Part shown: positions 6,101 through 14,709 of the stretch, piece by piece
How the letters are laid out: every line of letters starts with the position of its first letter
Position numbering within the stretch: position 1 is the stretch's first letter
Assembly: GCF_031458255.1 (NCBI RefSeq)
Contig: NZ_JAVDYC010000001.1
Span: 496,001 to 560,000 of the forward strand
Direction: 5' to 3'
Origin: Catenuloplanes niger
Lineage (GTDB): Bacteria; Actinomycetota; Actinomycetes; Mycobacteriales; Micromonosporaceae
DNA length: 64,000 nt
Notes under the pieces: generated by a model
Databases searched by the model: none
What the model saw: only the letters and a program-made list of their open reading frames with translations
What the model was told of the DNA's origin: nothing
Made by a program: the position numbers and the translations under genes

Positions 6101-9100
6101 CTAGAGCGCCGCGGCCGCGACGCCGTCCGGGTTGCCGAACCGGTGGGCGGTGATGCTGATCGCCTGCTCGCGCAGGAACGGCAGCAGTTCGATCCGGCCG
6201 GACTCGGTGACCGGGCCGCCGTAGACGGCCAGGTCGGGCCGGCCGCCGGTGGCGGTGACCACGTCGGCGGCGGAACCGCCGACCAGGCGGGCCCGGCCGG
6301 GACCGAGACGCGCGGTCCACGCGTCGGCCGGTTCCACCGTGTGCGCGATGCCGAGCGCCTCCGGCAGCGGCGTCGCGGACGACACGGTCAGGTCGGCGCC
6401 GGACAGCGTGCCGGCCGCGACCAGCCGGACCAGCTCGGCGACCGAGCCACCGGCCTCCAGGCGGAGGTCTACCGGAACCGGCAGGTAGCGCAGCACGTTG
6501 CGCTCCGCGGCCAGCGCGGAGACGTCGGACGGCGCGAAGTGCGTGGCCCAGGCGTTGGCGTCGCTGCGGGCGGCGCGCTCCAGGTAGGCGGCCTCGTCGC
6601 CGGTGAGCACGCCCTTGGCCCGGCCGATCAGGTGGCGCACGCGGGTGGACGGCTCGTCGACCGCGGTGGCCGGGCGGGAGTCCCAGGAGCCGAGCCCGAC
6701 CAGGTAGTTCGGGCCACCGGCCTTGGTGCCGGGGCCGACCGACGAGCGCTTCCAGCCGCCGAACGGCTGCCGCTGGACGATCGCGCCGGTGGTGCCGCGG
6801 TTGACGTACAGGTTGCCTGCCTGGATGCGGTTCAGCCAGGTGCGCAGCTCGGCGACGTCGAGCGAGTGGATGCCGGAGGTCAGGCCGTACTCGACCTCGT
6901 TGACGATGTCGATGGCCTCGCTCAGCGTGTCCGCGGTCATGATGCCGAGGATCGGGCCGAAGTACTCCGTGTGGTGGTACGCCGAGCCGCGCCGCACGCC
7001 GTCCCGCACGCCCGGGCTCCACAGCTTCCTCGAGGAGTCCAGCGCACGCGGTTCGATCAGCCAGGACTCGCCCTCGCCGAGCGTGGTGAGGCCGTCGAGC
7101 AGCTTGCCGGACGGCGGCTCGATGACCGGGCCGACCTGCGACGACGGGTCCCACGGGTAGCCGACGGTGAGCGAGGAGACCGCGTCCATCAGCTGGGTGC
7201 GGAACCGCTTCGACCTGGCGACCGAGCCGACCAGCACGACCAGCGACGCGGCCGAACACTTCTGGCCGGCGTGCCCGAACGCGGAGTGGACCACGTCCTT
7301 CACCGCGAGGTCCAGGTCCGCGCTGGGCGTCACGATGATCGCGTTCTTGCCGCTGGTCTCGGCGAGCAGCGGCAGGTCGGGGCGGAACGAACGGAACAGC
7401 TCCGCGGTCTCGTACGCGCCGGTCAGGATGGTCCGGTCGATGCGTGGGTGCGCGATCAGCTGCGCGCCGAGCGTGCCCTCGTCGACCTGGACCAGCGTGA
7501 GCACGTCGCGGGCGACGCCGGCGTCGTCCAGCGCCTCCCAAATCGCCTGCGCGAGCACGGCGCCGCAGCGTTCGGCCGGGCCGGCCGGCTTGAGCACGGC
7601 GGTGGACCCGGCGGCCAGCGCGGCGAGCACGCCACCGGCCGGGATCGCGACCGGGAAGTTCCACGGCGGCGTGACCAGCGTGATGCCGGCCGGGGTGAAC
7701 GCGGCGCCGTCCACCGAGTCGAGCTCGCGGGCCAGCTCCGCGTAGTAGTGGGCGAAGTCGACGGCCTCGGAGACCTCCGGGTCGGCCTGGTCCGCGGTCT
7801 TGCCGGCCTCCGCGGCCATCACCTCGATCAGCGCGGCGCGGTGTGCCTCGATCCGGTCGCCGATCCGGTGCAGGACCTTGGCCCGGTCCTCGCCGGAGAC
7901 GGTGCCCCAGGTGGTGGCGCCGGCCTTCTCCAGCAGGTCGTTGAGCGCGGCCGGGCTGTCGATCCGGGCCGCGTCGATCCCCGCCGTACCGATGTCGGAT
8001 TTTTCGGCTTTGATCACGGCGGCCCGCATCCAGTCGCGGTTGGTGCGCACCGACGGGTCCGTGTCCGGCGTGTTGTGGAAGTGGCCGATCGTGGAGACCG
8101 GGACCACGGCGTGCCGGTCCGCGACCCGGTGCGGCGGCGGCACGTCGGTGTCCAGCGCGGCCAGCGAGGCCTCGAACCGCTTCTGCTCCCGGTCGAACAG
8201 CTCCTCCGAGGAGTTCAGCTCGAACACCGCGGACATGAAGTTCTCGCTGCTCGCACCCTCCTCCAGGCGGCGGATCAGGTATGCGATCGCGACATCGAAC
8301 TGGGCCGGCTCGACCACCGGGGTGTAGAGCAGCAGGCCGCCCACCTCGCGCCGGACCGCCTCCGCCTGCCCCTGCGCCATGCCGAGCAGCATCTCGAACT
8401 CGATGCCGTCCCGGACGCCGCGCTCGCCGGCGAGCAGCCACGCGTACGCCACGTCGAACAGGTTGTGACCGGCCACGCCGAGCCGGACGTTGCCGATCCG
8501 GTCCGGGTGCAGCGCGTAGTCCAGCACCCGCTTGTAGTGCGTGTCCGACTCCTGCTTGCTGCCCCAGGTGGCCAGCGGCCAGCCGTGCAGCGACGCCTCG
8601 ACCTGCTCCATCGGCAGGTTCGCGCCCTTGACCAGGCGCACCTTGATGCCGGCGCCGCCCCGGGCGCGCCGGGCCGCGGACCACTCCTGCAGCCGGATCA
8701 TGGCGCTGAGCGCGTCCGGCAGGTACGCCTGGAGCACGATGCCGGCCTCGAGCGACAGGAACTCCGGCCGGTCGAGCAGGCGGGTGAAGACCTCGAGGGT
8801 CAGGTCGAGGTCCTTGTACTCCTCCATGTCGAGGTTGATGAACTTGTGCTCGTCCCGGGCGCGGGTGAACAGCGGTGTCAGCTGCGTCTCGATGTGCGCG
8901 ACCGCCTCGTCGAACGCCCACGGGTTGTGCGGCGCGACCGTGGCCGAGACCTTGATCGAGACGTAGTCGACGTCCGGGCGGGCGAGCAGCCGCTCGGTCT
9001 CGGTCAGCCGGTGCGACGCCTCGCCCCGGCCCAGCACGGCCTCGCCGAGGAGGTTGACGTTGAGCCGTACCCCCTGGCCCTTGATCTTCTGGATGGCCTT

Positions 9101-9478
9101 GCCGAGGCGGGCGTCGGTGGCGTCGACGATCAGGTGGCCGACCATCTCGCGCAGCACGCGGCGGGCGATCGGCACCACCACGCCGGGCATCGTGGGGGCG
9201 AGCGCGCCACCGGCCTTCACGGCCGCGCGCAGCGGCGCGGGCAGGAACGACGGCACGTCGCGGGCGAGGCGGCTGAGCGCGCGGGCACTGACCTGGAGAT
9301 CCTCCGGCCGGACGACGCCGTCGACGAAGCCGACCGCGAACGACAGGCCCTTGGGGTCGCGCAGCACGCCGGCCAGCTGCGCGGCGGAGCCGGAGACGGG
9401 GTACGTCTCGGCCTCGCGCAACCAGCGCCGGACCAGGGTGACGGCCTCGGCGCTCAGCTGGGGGTCGGTGGCGTTCAT
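6101..9478 (-). CDS. putA: Bifunctional proline dehydrogenase / 1-pyrroline-5-carboxylate (glutamate semialdehyde) dehydrogenase
   Basis: About 1125 residues. The N-terminal proline dehydrogenase barrel has FINLDMEEYKDLDLT, VLQAYLPDA, VRLVKGANLPME and the FEMLLGMAQGQAEAVRR helix. The C-terminal aldehyde dehydrogenase has TPPWNFPVAIPAGGVLAAL, LAETSGKNAIIV and the catalytic cysteine in FGHAGQKCSAASL. Together they oxidise proline to glutamate via FAD and NAD+. No N-terminal ribbon-helix-helix is present, so it does not autoregulate like enterobacterial PutA. The ATG at 9478 is preceded by GGAAGGA about nine bases upstream; an earlier in-frame ATG (9514) lacks such a site. Control is probably by the divergent LysR protein. 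Confidence 0.95.
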   Translation of the reverse strand: MNATDPQLSAEAVTLVRRWLREAETYPVSGSAAQLAGVLRDPKGLSFAVGFVDGVVRPEDLQVSARALSRLARDVPSFLPAPLRAAVKAGGALAPTMPGVVVPIARRVLREMVGHLIVDATDARLGKAIQKIKGQGVRLNVNLLGEAVLGRGEASHRLTETERLLARPDVDYVSIKVSATVAPHNPWAFDEAVAHIETQLTPLFTRARDEHKFINLDMEEYKDLDLTLEVFTRLLDRPEFLSLEAGIVLQAYLPDALSAMIRLQEWSAARRARGGAGIKVRLVKGANLPMEQVEASLHGWPLATWGSKQESDTHYKRVLDYALHPDRIGNVRLGVAGHNLFDVAYAWLLAGERGVRDGIEFEMLLGMAQGQAEAVRREVGGLLLYTPVVEPAQFDVAIAYLIRRLEEGASSENFMSAVFELNSSEELFDREQKRFEASLAALDTDVPPPHRVADRHAVVPVSTIGHFHNTPDTDPSVRTNRDWMRAAVIKAEKSDIGTAGIDAARIDSPAALNDLLEKAGATTWGTVSGEDRAKVLHRIGDRIEAHRAALIEVMAAEAGKTADQADPEVSEAVDFAHYYAELARELDSVDGAAFTPAGITLVTPPWNFPVAIPAGGVLAALAAGSTAVLKPAGPAERCGAVLAQAIWEALDDAGVARDVLTLVQVDEGTLGAQLIAHPRIDRTILTGAYETAELFRSFRPDLPLLAETSGKNAIIVTPSADLDLAVKDVVHSAFGHAGQKCSAASLVVLVGSVARSKRFRTQLMDAVSSLTVGYPWDPSSQVGPVIEPPSGKLLDGLTTLGEGESWLIEPRALDSSRKLWSPGVRDGVRRGSAYHHTEYFGPILGIMTADTLSEAIDIVNEVEYGLTSGIHSLDVAELRTWLNRIQAGNLYVNRGTTGAIVQRQPFGGWKRSSVGPGTKAGGPNYLVGLGSWDSRPATAVDEPSTRVRHLIGRAKGVLTGDEAAYLERAARSDANAWATHFAPSDVSALAAERNVLRYLPVPVDLRLEAGGSVAELVRLVAAGTLSGADLTVSSATPLPEALGIAHTVEPADAWTARLGPGRARLVGGSAADVVTATGGRPDLAVYGGPVTESGRIELLPFLREQAISITAHRFGNPDGVAAAAL

Positions 9479-9507
9479 CTGACTGGTTTCCTTCCATGAC
9501 TGAGCTT

Positions 9508-9589
9508 TTTTCAACCCGGCGGCCCCGGGCCGTCGAGCCGTGCCGGGCGAGGACGTCTCAGGCGGGTTGAAAAGCGCTCATCTGAGATG
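9508..9589. promoter_or_regulatory. putA-lysR intergenic operators
   Basis: An 11-bp perfect inverted repeat, TTTTCAACCCG (9508-9518) and CGGGTTGAAAA (9563-9573), is separated by 44 bp. Just beyond it is the dyad CATCT-G-AGATG (9579-9589). Both lie between the divergent putA and LysR starts, the expected place for a LysR-type regulator and its DNA-bending sites. Protein binding is inferred. Confidence 0.5.
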
Positions 9590-9682
9590 CCCAGTTTCGG
9601 TCCGCCCTTGCATTAGGAAAAGCGATCGTTTGTGACGGGTACTCTTCGGTTTTGGTTAACCGTCTCTCAGGGAGTGGGCGTT

Positions 9683-10582
9683 GTGCTGGAGATTCGCCGT
9701 CTCGTGCTGCTGCGGGAGCTCGCCATCCGGGGCACGATCGCGGCCGTCGCGGAGGCGCTCAACTTCTCCCCGTCCGCCGTCTCCCAGCAGCTCAGCCAGC
9801 TGGAGAAGGAGACCGGCATGGTGCTGCTGCGCAAGGCCGGGCGTCGGCTGCGGCTCACCCCGCAGGCCGAGGTGCTGGTCGCGTCCGCCGGCGAGGTGCT
9901 GGACACGCTGGAACGCGCCGAGGCGGCGCTCCAGGCCTCGCTGACCCGGGTGAGCGGCCGGGTGCGCGTCGCGGTCTTCCAGTCCGCCGCGCTCGCGCTG
10001 ATGCCGGTCGCGCTCAAGACCATGGCGCGGCAGCATCCGGACGTACGGGTGGAGATGGTGCAACGCGAGCCGGAGGAGGCGCTGCGGGAGACGTGGGCAC
10101 GCGACTTCGACATGGTGGTCGCGGAGCAGTACCCCGCGCACGCGGCGCCGCACCACCCCGGCCTGGACCGGCGCGACCTGACCACGGACGCGATCCGGCT
10201 CGCGCTGCCACCGGTCGCCGAGTCCCTGAGGCCGGTGACGAACCTGCGGGAGGCCGCGGAGATGCCCTGGGTGATGGAACCGCACGGCACCGCGTCCCGG
10301 CACTTCGCGCTGCAGACGTGCCGGGTCGCCGGCTTCGAGCCGGACGTCCGCTACGAGACCGCGGACCTGCAGTCACAGATCCGGCTGGTCGAGTCCGGCA
10401 ACGCGGTCGCGCTCATCCCGGACCTGGTCTGGGCCGGACGGTCCACGTCGTGCCGGCTGATCGAGCTGCCCTCGGCACCGCGCCGCACGATCTTCACGGC
10501 GCAGCGGATCGCGGGCGCGGCCTCACCGGCCGCCCGCGCGTTCCGTCAGACGCTGGAGCGCGCGGCCGCCACGACCGGGTGA
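9683..10582 (+). CDS. LysR family regulator, probable putA activator
   Basis: 299 residues. The N-terminal LEIRRLVLLRELAIRGTIAA and ALNFSPSAVSQQLSQLEKET form the LysR winged helix; the rest is the ligand-binding domain (GRVRVAVFQSAALALMPVAL to the end). I chose GTG 9683 because GGGAG lies eight bases upstream and the family normally starts just before 'LEIRRL'. The divergent arrangement with putA, about 205 bp apart with dyads between, makes it the likely proline-responsive regulator. This is inferred from position. Confidence 0.88.
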   Translation: MLEIRRLVLLRELAIRGTIAAVAEALNFSPSAVSQQLSQLEKETGMVLLRKAGRRLRLTPQAEVLVASAGEVLDTLERAEAALQASLTRVSGRVRVAVFQSAALALMPVALKTMARQHPDVRVEMVQREPEEALRETWARDFDMVVAEQYPAHAAPHHPGLDRRDLTTDAIRLALPPVAESLRPVTNLREAAEMPWVMEPHGTASRHFALQTCRVAGFEPDVRYETADLQSQIRLVESGNAVALIPDLVWAGRSTSCRLIELPSAPRRTIFTAQRIAGAASPAARAFRQTLERAAATTG

Positions 10583-10593
10583 TCCGCCACCGG

Positions 10594-12180
10594 TCACAGC
10601 CACTGCACCGTGGTGACCTCGCCCCGCGGGTTGAACGTGAGCGTGAAACCGCGCCCGCGGTCCTCGCGCGCGCCCAGATCGGAGAACAGCTCGTCGACGT
10701 CGCTCGGCGTCCGGTCGGCACGCCACACCTCGGCGTCCGGGTCGACGCGCACGTTCACCCACCGCCCGGTGCCGTCGATCGTCCGGCGGTCCTCGCCCAG
10801 CGTGGCCTCGCGCACCCGCAGCAGCAGCCGGCCGCTGGCCTGGTCCCGGCTGGCGCTGTCGATCTGCATGAAGAACTCGCCGTTCCAGCCGCTCTCCGTG
10901 ATCACCGCGTCGCCGTTCGGCACGCGCTCCTCGTCGCCGGACGGCCACGCCGCGGCCGCCGCCCCGCCGGCCGCCGCGATCACCAGCGCGGCCGCGACCA
11001 GGAACACGGTCCGCCGACGCCGGCGCCGGACCCGCTTGGCCGGCTTGCCGACCGGGATCTGCGCCGCACCGTAGATCTTGGTGCGTTCCAGCGGCCGGGC
11101 CGCCTTCACGGTCAGCTCCGCGTCCGGGCCGCTCGCGTCCTCGGCCGTCACCGCGCCGGACGCGACCGCCAGCTCCGGCGACTCGACCGCGGTCGGCGCC
11201 ACGCCCAGCGCGCGGTGCAGCAGCGTCGCCAGCAGCGGCACCCGGCTGCCGCCGCCGACCAGGAACACGCCGAACAGCGCGGACGGGTCCACCCGCGCCT
11301 CCCGCAGCACCGCGCGCGTCGCGTCCACGGTCCGGTCCAGCACCGGGCGGGCCAGCGTCTCGAACTGCTCGCGGCCGAGCGGCACCTCCTGCTCGATGAT
11401 CGGCAGGTGGATGTGCGTGCCCGGCGACCGGGACAGCGTCTCCTTGCCGACCCGCACGCCGGTCCAGAACGCGCGGGACGCGGCCTGGTCGCCGGGCGCG
11501 GACGGCGCGATCAGCCGCGACCAGGCGCCGCCGTGCCGGGACGCGTAGACCGTGCCGAGGTGCGCGACGATCGCGGCGTCCAGATCGAGTCCACCGCCGT
11601 CCGTCAGGCCGGCCGTGGTCAGCACCTCGAACCCGGTCGGCCTGCGCCGGACCACGGACACGTCGACCGTTCCGGCGCCCACGTCGCAGATCAGCGCGGC
11701 ACCGCCGACCGGCAGCGCGTCGCCCGCGGTCGCGGCGAAGTGGGCCGCGGCCGCGACCGGCTCGCTGACCAGGCGCACCGAGTTCAGCCCGGCGCGCGCG
11801 GCCGCCTCCCACAGCACCTCGCGGCGCTGCGCACCCCAGGCCGCCGGGTGGGTGAGCGTCACCCGCTGCGGCGGCGCCGGCAGCTGCCCGACCACCCGGC
11901 GCAGCACGGCCGCGATCAGGTCCGCGACCGCGACCTCCACGCCGCCGAGCAGCACGGACTTCTCGTCGATGCGCTGTTTCGGGTACGGCTCGTACCGCTC
12001 CGGCGCGGTCGCGGCCGCGAACAGCACGTCCGGGCCGGCCACCGGTCGTCCGGCCGGGTCCGCGCAGACGCCGGACGGCAGCGACGGCCGGCCGTCGAAC
12101 AGCACGGGGCGAACCCCCTGGCGGCCGGCCAGCACCGCCACCGTGCTGGACGTGCCGAAGTCGATGCAGAGGTGCGTCAC
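10594..12180 (-). CDS. Hsp70-like ATPase with transmembrane segment and extracytoplasmic C-terminus
   Basis: 528 residues. Residues 1-345 are an actin/Hsp70 ATPase domain: phosphate-1 loop CIDFGTSSTVAV (5-16), phosphate-2 ICDVGAGTVDVSV (164-176) and adenosine motif VFLVGGGSRVPLL (305-317). The DnaK peptide-binding domain is missing. Instead a basic stretch (KRVRRRRRR, 382-390) precedes one hydrophobic segment (391-411), then about 115 residues without a known domain, probably outside the membrane. Positive-inside topology puts the ATPase in the cytoplasm. It is divergent from a serine hydrolase by 35 bp. DnaK nomenclature would mislead here; it is likely a membrane signalling or scaffold ATPase of unknown partner. 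Confidence 0.85.
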   Translation of the reverse strand: MTHLCIDFGTSSTVAVLAGRQGVRPVLFDGRPSLPSGVCADPAGRPVAGPDVLFAAATAPERYEPYPKQRIDEKSVLLGGVEVAVADLIAAVLRRVVGQLPAPPQRVTLTHPAAWGAQRREVLWEAAARAGLNSVRLVSEPVAAAAHFAATAGDALPVGGAALICDVGAGTVDVSVVRRRPTGFEVLTTAGLTDGGGLDLDAAIVAHLGTVYASRHGGAWSRLIAPSAPGDQAASRAFWTGVRVGKETLSRSPGTHIHLPIIEQEVPLGREQFETLARPVLDRTVDATRAVLREARVDPSALFGVFLVGGGSRVPLLATLLHRALGVAPTAVESPELAVASGAVTAEDASGPDAELTVKAARPLERTKIYGAAQIPVGKPAKRVRRRRRRTVFLVAAALVIAAAGGAAAAAWPSGDEERVPNGDAVITESGWNGEFFMQIDSASRDQASGRLLLRVREATLGEDRRTIDGTGRWVNVRVDPDAEVWRADRTPSDVDELFSDLGAREDRGRGFTLTFNPRGEVTTVQWL

Positions 12181-12215
12181 CGGACCAAAATAGTGCGTCC
12201 GCTATACCTGTCCGC

Positions 12216-13163
12216 GTGGGGTCTTCTCTGCTCGACGTCGTGACGCGGTCGCCCGCACCGGCCACCGCGGTCGCCGTGTTCGGCCCGGACCGGGTGGACG
12301 TCCGGGTGGTGCACGGCACCGCGGACCTGTCCACCGGCCGCCCGGTCACCGCAGACCACTGGTGGGACCTGGCCAGCCTCACGAAAGTGCTGGTCACACT
12401 GCCGGAGGTGCTCGCCGCGGTCCCGTCCCTGGACCTGCCGCTGGCCGAGCTGTGGGCACCGAGCCGGGGGTACGGCGTGGGCCGCGCGACGATCCGCGCG
12501 CTGCTCACGCACACGGCCGGCCTGCCCGCGTCGGTCCCGTTCTTCCGCACCGTCACCGGGCGCGACGCGATCCTGGCAGCCGTGCTCGCCACGCCGCTCG
12601 GACCGCCCGCGGAGGTCTACAGTGACCTCGGTTTCCTGCTGCTCGGGCGGATGGTCGAGGACCTGACCGGGCGTTCCCTGTCCGAGCTGGCACGCGACCG
12701 CACCGGCCTGCGCTTCGGCGCGCCACCGCACGAGTCCGTCGCGACCGAGCTGGACCCGTGGCGCGGCCGGCTGATCGTCGGCGAGGTGCACGACGAGAAC
12801 GCGGCCGCGATGGGCGGCGTGGCCGGGCAGGCCGGCGCGTTCGGCACGCTGTCGCTGGTCACGGCCGCGGCCCAGACCTGGCTCCGGGATCCGGACGACG
12901 CGGTCCGCACGCCGTCGGCCCCGGGCGCCCGGTTCGGCCTGGGCTGGATGGTCACGCCGCGCCCCGGCCTGGGTTCGGCCCGGCTCCCCGGCTTCGGGCA
13001 CACCGGATATGTCGGCAACCGGCTCTGGCTCTCCCCGGCCCGCGGCCTCGGCGTCCTCGTCCTCGCCAACCGCGTCCACCCCACCCGGGAGGGCACCGCC
13101 GAGCCGTACACCCGCTGGTGCTCCGCGCTCTTCGAGGCCGTCGCGGAGGACCGTCCGGCCTGA
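12216..13163 (+). CDS. Serine hydrolase, class C beta-lactamase/DD-peptidase family
   Basis: 315 residues. The S-x-x-K active-site motif is SLTK in WWDLASLTKVLVTLPEVL (about residues 51-68). Other family landmarks are RALLTHTAGLPAS, PPAEVYSDLGFLLLGRMVED, HDENAAAMGGVAGQAG and FGHTGYVGNRLWLSP, which matches the H-x-G third motif. There is no signal peptide, so it is probably cytoplasmic, acting as an esterase or peptidase rather than on the cell wall. The GTG start at 12216 lies 35 bp from the divergent Hsp70-like gene. Confidence 0.88.
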   Translation: MGSSLLDVVTRSPAPATAVAVFGPDRVDVRVVHGTADLSTGRPVTADHWWDLASLTKVLVTLPEVLAAVPSLDLPLAELWAPSRGYGVGRATIRALLTHTAGLPASVPFFRTVTGRDAILAAVLATPLGPPAEVYSDLGFLLLGRMVEDLTGRSLSELARDRTGLRFGAPPHESVATELDPWRGRLIVGEVHDENAAAMGGVAGQAGAFGTLSLVTAAAQTWLRDPDDAVRTPSAPGARFGLGWMVTPRPGLGSARLPGFGHTGYVGNRLWLSPARGLGVLVLANRVHPTREGTAEPYTRWCSALFEAVAEDRPA

Positions 13164-13261
13164 GCACGCCCGGCCGCGCCCGGCCGCCGGCCCGCCGGTG
13201 CGCGAAGGGGGGATCGGCGAGCCCTGGATGGGGTCCGCACCGGGACGGTACACAGGAGGCC

Positions 13262-14110
13262 ATGCTGATCGATCGGGCCGGACTGGCCGAGTTCCTGCGG
13301 CGTCGCCGGGCGGCGCTGCAACCCGAGGACGTCGGCCTGCCACGCGGGTCCGGCCGCCGGACCGCCGGGCTCCGGCGCGAGGAGGTGGCCGCGCTGTGCC
13401 ACATGTCGATCGACTACTACGAGCGGCTGGAACGTGAGCGCGGGCCGCGGCCGTCCCCCCAGATGGTCGCGTCGATGGCGCAGGGCCTGCACCTCACGCC
13501 GGCCGAGCGCGACCACCTGTTCCGGCTCGCCGGGCACCAGCCACCGGTCCGCGGCGTGACCGGCGAGCACGTCGGCCCCGGTCTGCACCGGGTACTGGAC
13601 CGGCTCGACGACACGCCCGCGGAGATCGTCACCGAGCTCGGGCAGACGCTGCGGCAGACCGCGCTCGGCGTCGCGGTCTTCGGCGACGCGACCGCGTACA
13701 CCGGGCCGATGCGCAGCCGCGGGTACCGGTGGTTCGCCGACCCGGACAGCCGGCTGATCTACCTGCCGCAGGATCACGCGACGCTGTCCTGGACGTACGT
13801 GGCCGGGCTGCGCCGCCTGGTCACGCTGCGCGGACCGGACTCCGAGGCGGCGTACTTCGCCGACCTCCTGCTCGCCGAGAGCGCGGAGTTCCGCGAGCTG
13901 TGGGCCGAGCACCAGATCGGGGCGCGGCCGGACGAGGTGAAGAACCTGCTCCATCCCCGGGTCGGCCCGCTGGTGCTGCACTGCCAGACGCTGGTCGACG
14001 AGGCCCAGTCCCACCGCCTGCTGGTCTACACGGCCGAACCCGGCACGGAGAGCTACGAGAAGCTGCACCGGCTGTCGCTACGCGACGCACCCGCGGCTCA
14101 ACGCTCGTAG
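13262..14110 (+). CDS. XRE/MmyB family helix-turn-helix regulator
   Basis: 282 residues. The N-terminal HTH (LAEFLRRRRAALQPEDVGLP, RRTAGLRREEVAALCHMSIDYYERLERERG) is the standard MmyB-type start. The C-terminal two thirds (from about residue 100, GLHRVLDRLDDTPAEIVTEL) is the MmyB-like ligand-binding PAS-type domain seen in actinobacterial regulators thought to bind lipids. AGGAGG precedes ATG 13262 at ideal spacing. Its 3' end overlaps the convergent PEBP gene by 13 bp. The usual target is an adjacent SDR or reductase, which is absent here, so the target is unknown. Confidence 0.9.
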   Translation: MLIDRAGLAEFLRRRRAALQPEDVGLPRGSGRRTAGLRREEVAALCHMSIDYYERLERERGPRPSPQMVASMAQGLHLTPAERDHLFRLAGHQPPVRGVTGEHVGPGLHRVLDRLDDTPAEIVTELGQTLRQTALGVAVFGDATAYTGPMRSRGYRWFADPDSRLIYLPQDHATLSWTYVAGLRRLVTLRGPDSEAAYFADLLLAESAEFRELWAEHQIGARPDEVKNLLHPRVGPLVLHCQTLVDEAQSHRLLVYTAEPGTESYEKLHRLSLRDAPAAQRS

Positions 14111-14643
14111 GTGCCGGTGAGCCGGCCGCGGGCCAGCACGTGCCCGTCGACCGTCCGCCGGACCGCACCGATCGAACGCACCCCGGCGGGCACCGGCCGC
14201 TCCAGCGCGTACAGCGTGAACTCGTAGTGGTGCGGTCCGTGGCCGGGCGGCGGCATCGGCCCGGCGTAGCCGGTCGCGCCCAGGCTCGCCCGCAGCGACC
14301 GCACCGACGGGTTCCCCGGCCGCAGACCGCCGCGGGCGAGCGTACGCGTCTCCGCGGGCAGTAACGCGACCGTGTGGATCAGCGGGCGCGGGAACGGCAC
14401 GTCCGCGTCCTCCAGGATCAGCAGCAGTTGCGCGGTGCCGTACGGCGGCGCGGTCCAGGTCAGCTCCGGCGACACGTTCTCGCCGCCGGCCCGCCGGCTC
14501 ACGTGCGCGTCCGGGATCGGACCGCCGTCGGCGAAGTCGGAGCTGCTCACGCCGATCGTCTCCGGCGCCTGGAACGCGGGCGCGTTCCAGACGCTGTGTG
14601 CCGTCCCGGCGCGCAGCCATCGGATCAGGTGACCCGTCCTCAT
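14098..14643 (-). CDS. YbhB/YbcL (PEBP, Raf-kinase-inhibitor-like) family protein
   Basis: 181 residues. PEBP signatures: GGENVSPELTWTAPPYGTAQ, LLLILEDADVPFPRPLIHTV (the D-P-D-x-P equivalent), YAGPMPPPGHGPHHYEFTLYAL (G-P-x-P-P-x-G-x-H-x-Y). These build the small anion-binding pocket. Bacterial members have no established substrate. The N-terminal ~25 residues are family-typical and there is no signal peptide, so it is cytoplasmic. Confidence 0.9.
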   Translation of the reverse strand: MRTGHLIRWLRAGTAHSVWNAPAFQAPETIGVSSSDFADGGPIPDAHVSRRAGGENVSPELTWTAPPYGTAQLLLILEDADVPFPRPLIHTVALLPAETRTLARGGLRPGNPSVRSLRASLGATGYAGPMPPPGHGPHHYEFTLYALERPVPAGVRSIGAVRRTVDGHVLARGRLTGTYER

Positions 14644-14709
14644 GTGTGCCTCCTCGTCTGCCGAACACCACCGTCGCCGGCGGCCCGGCCATTCACGTCG
14701 GTACGGGGC

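Noticed and set aside
6143-9499. Very long open frame on the plus strand opposite putA (over 1100 codons).
   Set aside because: It is the mirror of the G/C third-position bias of putA. The composition (Arg, Gly, Val, Gln-rich, no domain) has no protein-like features, and putA has all family motifs.
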